A stretch of DNA of 64,000 nt, from NCBI GenBank assembly GCA_002699125.1, contig PABI01000125.1, forward strand, positions 160,602-224,601, written 5' to 3'. The notes beneath the pieces are model-generated. The model saw only the letters and a list, made by a program, of their open reading frames with translations, made no database searches and had not been told where the DNA came from. The translations under genes and the position numbers were made by a program. This DNA is from Anaerolineaceae bacterium. GTDB lineage: Bacteria > Chloroflexota > Anaerolineae > Promineifilales > Promineifilaceae. The stretch's first letter is position 1, and the number at the start of each line of letters is the position of its first letter. Below are positions 60,976 through 64,000 of the stretch, piece after piece.

Positions 60976-62592
60976 TTAATGGTCGGCCATACGGCGCAGA
61001 GGTTCCAGCTGGCGCAGCGCTTCTTCGCGCCAGGCGTCGCCGGTCTCGCCGTCGCTCAGGCTGAGCAGCCGCTCGCGGCACAGAATTTGCAGCGGCATGG
61101 GCCAACGGCCGCTTTCGGCCAGAATCCACTCAACATCATTCGCAGCAAACCGGATGGGCGAAGTGGCAATTAAGTTGCGTGCCCCTTCCTCCGAAAGTGG
61201 TCCGAGAACGGCCGTATAGCCAAAAATGTTAAAAAAGGGCGATCCCAATCCCTGGTGCTGCGCCAGCACGTCCGGCGGCTGGGCGCTGGAAAGCACAAAG
61301 CCCAGATTGCCATCCACCTGATTGGTTGCCAGAGAGCGTAAACTTTCCCAGAAGGCGTCATCCAGCTCAGGATAACGGGTCAGGGCCACGCCAATCTCAT
61401 CAAACAAAATGACGGTGGGCTGTTCAAGCTGTTCGCTCACCACATCCATAAACGATTCCAAATGGCACGACTCGGGCAGATCCAACGCCATTTCGGTGAG
61501 CAGCGTGCGCAGCAGTGTTTCTTGATGGCCCAGCCGGGCATCTTGAAAATCGATAAAAATCCAGCGATACCCTTCGGCCTGGGGCAGCCAGTTGGCCAAT
61601 CGCAAATAGTGCAGCAGCGACGTTTTTCCGCTGCGCCGTGGCCCGATGATGGCGGCGTTTTGCAACGGCCGTTGCCTGAGCATCATCCCCAACCGCTTCA
61701 GCTCCCGCTCCCGGCCGAAGAAATGATTGGGCTGGGTAATAGGGGGGCCGGCAATGAATGGTGACTGGGTGACGGCGTTCTGCGAACGCTGGTGACCGGG
61801 TGACAAGGTGACATTGTCCGGGCGGGTCACCTTGTCACCTTGCCACCTTGTCATTTTGTCATACTCTCCATTGCGAATTTGTTCATGGAGCACGGCCGTT
61901 TCCGTCGAAACGCCCACACCCAACTCGGCGTCCAGAAGCTGCTGGCATTGTTCAAACTGGTGCAAAGCGGCCGTGCGCTGGCCAGAGAGCGCCAGCAGCC
62001 GCATCAGCAGCCGGTGGCTGGCCTCGCGGGTCGGTTCCAAATTGAGCAGCTGGCGCGCCACCCGAATGCCTTCGGCAAAATCTTCCTGGGCCTGCAAATG
62101 ACTGGCCCAGGCATCGTGGGCGGTGACGGCCTGGTTATGGAACCAGGCGCGCTGCTCCTGCAGCCAATTGTCAAAATCGGGCGCCTGGCGGATGTAGAAC
62201 TCCTGCAAAAATTCGCCGCGATAGAGCTGAACGGCCGTTTGCCAGCCGGCCCCATCTTTTGCATTCGTATGTAAACTGCTTTGGAAAACGGCCGTATCCA
62301 GCCAGACGGGGGCATCCGGGTTTATGGCGACGGTTTGATGGCTAATCTGCAAATATGGTTCCAGAAATTGGCGCAGTTTGAGGATCACACCGCGTAAATT
62401 GCGCCGGGCGTCAGACTCAGGCAGTTCGCCCCACAGCAGGTTGGCTAGAGAGTGGCGAGAATGGATACGGCCGTTTACCGCCAAATAACAAAGCAGTGCC
62501 CGCGCCTTCCCCGAATCAAGGCCGATCAACGGTTCATCATCGATTGTGAGCTGGAGCGGCCCCAAAAGAGCCAATTTCAGTACTTTTGTCAT
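60976..62592 (-). CDS. SARP/BTAD transcription-factor-like protein fused to a STAND-type ATPase
   Basis: 538 residues. About 1-95 is a winged-helix of OmpR/SARP type (LALLGPLQLTIDDEPL, GKARALLCYLAVNGRIHSR). About 95-235 is the helical bacterial transcriptional activation domain (LYRGEFLQEFYIRQAPDFDNWL, RLLMRLLALSGQRTAALHQFEQC). A low-complexity linker follows, then a P-loop ATPase (FFGRERELKRLG, IGPRRSGKTSLLHYL near 322, ILFDEIGVAL). Probably a regulator whose DNA binding depends on ATPase state. Start at the ATG 62592 or a TTG 15 bases upstream, which has the better ribosome site. Confidence 0.82.
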   Translation of the reverse strand: MTKVLKLALLGPLQLTIDDEPLIGLDSGKARALLCYLAVNGRIHSRHSLANLLWGELPESDARRNLRGVILKLRQFLEPYLQISHQTVAINPDAPVWLDTAVFQSSLHTNAKDGAGWQTAVQLYRGEFLQEFYIRQAPDFDNWLQEQRAWFHNQAVTAHDAWASHLQAQEDFAEGIRVARQLLNLEPTREASHRLLMRLLALSGQRTAALHQFEQCQQLLDAELGVGVSTETAVLHEQIRNGEYDKMTRWQGDKVTRPDNVTLSPGHQRSQNAVTQSPFIAGPPITQPNHFFGRERELKRLGMMLRQRPLQNAAIIGPRRSGKTSLLHYLRLANWLPQAEGYRWIFIDFQDARLGHQETLLRTLLTEMALDLPESCHLESFMDVVSEQLEQPTVILFDEIGVALTRYPELDDAFWESLRSLATNQVDGNLGFVLSSAQPPDVLAQHQGLGSPFFNIFGYTAVLGPLSEEGARNLIATSPIRFAANDVEWILAESGRWPMPLQILCRERLLSLSDGETGDAWREEALRQLEPLRRMADH

Positions 62593-62938
62593 ACCGTCTG
62601 TCAGCAAATTCGCCTTAGATCAACGCTTGATCAACGCTTGAATGACATCCATCTGTTAATCTTTTAAGCGTGAATTAATAGATTGCACTCATTCCATCTT
62701 AACCTGAACTGCGATTTGCCTTTAGGTTTTCTAAAATCTTACTGCGATTTACGCAAACCAGTATACCGGAAACAAGATTTATGGAGAACAAAAAGTTTTT
62801 GGAAATAGTTTCAACTTAAAAAAGCTTTTGTTCTCCTGAACGTAAACCGGGAATAACCTTTGGATTTACTAAAATCTTTTTGCGGTTTACGTAGATGGAA
62901 TCAATAAACTAGCTAGCTTACCAAAGAGTGAACTTATC
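62593..62938. other. Repeat-rich intergenic region before the TadE gene
   Basis: 346 bases, no gene. It has two tandem copies of GATCAACGCTT (62618-62639), and two 35-base direct repeats (62719-62753 and 62857-62891, both of the form CCTTT, then CTAAAATCTT or ACTAAAATCTTTT, then TTTACG). Between these is a hairpin with GGAGAACAAAA (62783-62793) and TTTTGTTCTCC (62826-62836). It probably carries the control region of two divergent genes. Confidence 0.7.
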
Positions 62939-64000
62939 ATGATCAAAATCAAACAGCGATTTAATGAATCTCCCGGACAGGCCTTAGTCGAGTTTGCCCT
63001 TATTCTCACCGTCCTGCTCATGATGATCTTTTTGATCATTGAGAGTGCCCGGATTTTATGGGCCTGGAACACGGTACAGAACGCCGCCCGCGAAGGGGCT
63101 CGTTATGCCATCACCGGACAGGCGGAACAACCTGACTGCGCTGTCGATTTTGGTCAGCCCAAATTTGTCGTTACGGGCGGCCGTGATGTTTGCCAGGATT
63201 TGCGTTTGGCCTCCGTGATTAACAAAACGCACTCTCATTTGGCCGGCCTGCCCCTAAATGAAGAATCTGTCTTTTTTGAAGATGACGAATATTACAATAT
63301 AGAAGTGTGGGGGGTAAATCAAAACAGCCAGCTGCAATATGACTTTGCCGGCATCCCCAGTAATCCGGTTATTGTCCGGGTTACCTACCGCGTGCCGATC
63401 ATTACCCCCTTCTTTAGGCCCATTGTGCCCTCCATCCCCGTATTCGGACAAGAAACGCTCAACAACGAAACGTTTGGCCAATTAGGTGGCAGCGGCGACG
63501 AAGGCGCAGCCTTACCGCCCAACTTACCACCGCTGCCAACCCCTGGCGTGACACCATCACCCACACCGTCACCCACACCGTCTAACACACCCACCCCAGG
63601 GCCAACGTCTACAAATACAAGCACTCCCACGTTTACCCCCACGCCACGCTGCGATATTGAGTTTGAAGGCGCGGCTGTAGCTGGGAACAACTTTGTTTTA
63701 GTCACCGGGGATGTGGGCGTCAATGTCACCATTGTCAACCTGTCTACGGGTGTTACGTTGGGCTCGGGCACATTAGGTGGCCCCTTTGATGGCCACGCCT
63801 GTGCAGGTTTTGGTACGATCATTTTGAACCCGGCGTTGGTTACCGACGATATTGGCGACATCTTGCTGGCTGTAGAAACCGGCGTTGCCGACAATAACGA
63901 CACCACCATTGTGGTTGGTGCCCCGCCAACGGCAACGCCATCTCCCACGTTTACGCCGGTGCCTACCAATACACCCACCAATACACCGCTGCCGACGTCA
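62939..64000 (+). CDS. TadE-like pilus assembly protein with Thr-Pro linker (runs off window)
   Basis: 354 codons to the window edge, still open. The N-terminus is a TadE/TadG-like pseudopilin: PGQALVEFALILTVLLMMIFLIIE, then WNTVQNAAREGARYAITG. After about 180 residues come long Thr-Pro-Ser linkers and a beta domain (IEFEGAAVAGNNFVLVTGD), then another linker at the edge. TadE proteins belong to the tight-adherence pilus machinery; no other tad gene is in view. The extra exported domain is unusual for the family. The start ATG follows AAGAGTG. Confidence 0.88.
   Translation, partial: MIKIKQRFNESPGQALVEFALILTVLLMMIFLIIESARILWAWNTVQNAAREGARYAITGQAEQPDCAVDFGQPKFVVTGGRDVCQDLRLASVINKTHSHLAGLPLNEESVFFEDDEYYNIEVWGVNQNSQLQYDFAGIPSNPVIVRVTYRVPIITPFFRPIVPSIPVFGQETLNNETFGQLGGSGDEGAALPPNLPPLPTPGVTPSPTPSPTPSNTPTPGPTSTNTSTPTFTPTPRCDIEFEGAAVAGNNFVLVTGDVGVNVTIVNLSTGVTLGSGTLGGPFDGHACAGFGTIILNPALVTDDIGDILLAVETGVADNNDTTIVVGAPPTATPSPTFTPVPTNTPTNTPLPTS

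Overview
The window reads as a chromosomal fragment of a bacterium, most likely a filamentous or sediment-type member of the Chloroflexota (Anaerolineae or a related class). That is an inference from gene content and style: Thr-Pro rich linkers in exported proteins, a roadblock protein, PPC and CARDB extracellular modules, many STAND ATPases, a caspase/EAD conflict operon, frequent TTG starts and strong AGGAG-type ribosome sites. No rRNA, insertion sequence, phage structural gene or CRISPR array was seen. One tRNA (Leu, CAG) is present. The palindrome ACGGCCGT occurs more than 80 times by hand count, in genes and between them, where about one copy would be expected by chance.

Layout. 1-6.7 kb (minus strand): 5' part of pyruvate kinase, a small hypothetical, lipB-lipA, a CpXC zinc-finger protein and a soluble GAF-PAS histidine kinase. 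7-11.3 kb: a GNAT-cyclic-nucleotide-domain fusion, a membrane protein with four internal repeats, tRNA-Leu, a stand-alone cyclic-nucleotide-domain protein and a small conserved protein. 11.3-31 kb: an unbroken minus-strand run of 13 genes. Its core (17.98-28.1 kb) is a caspase-like protease, a formylglycine-generating-enzyme-like (FGS) protein, a SIR2-like protein, a giant membrane-spanning STAND NTPase and an effector-associated-domain (EAD) adaptor. Two of its junctions are ATGA overlaps. It is bracketed by unsecreted cell-wall or polysaccharide hydrolase-like genes (GH46+GH-A, C39+LysM, GH+SH3+GH, LysM+GH) and followed by a CBS protein, a ferredoxin-NADP reductase and a tandem RNase H with a dead second domain.

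31.2-49.6 kb is mostly housekeeping on the plus strand: cystathionine beta-synthase, MoxR-DUF58-two DUF4129-type membrane proteins, roadblock, pyrG, msrA, two flippase-like membrane proteins, a DUF2079 protein and an alkaline-phosphatase-superfamily enzyme. cmoB and cmoA lie on the minus strand. 49.6-62.6 kb (minus) carries four STAND-type ATPases: two with glycine-zipper membrane domains (one encoded by about 31 copies of a 12-bp repeat), one small with a Walker-A Lys to Arg change, and one fused to a BTAD/SARP transcription-factor module. Among them are a possible toxin-like protein, a fused E1 alpha-beta dehydrogenase, an exported CARDB protein and a truncated PIN toxin gene. The window ends inside a TadE-like pilus protein.

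The most notable system is the caspase/FGS/SIR2/STAND/EAD operon. Three of its proteins share a short motif (NQTVxGxQxN followed by GxAxIGQ(I/V)G) that looks like a homotypic, possibly amyloid-type, assembly signal. I infer an immune or programmed-death complex whose STAND NTPase places its sensor modules outside the membrane and its NTPase inside, beside the protease. Many intergenic gaps hold imperfect hairpins of several repeat families, some replacing the usual ribosome-binding site.
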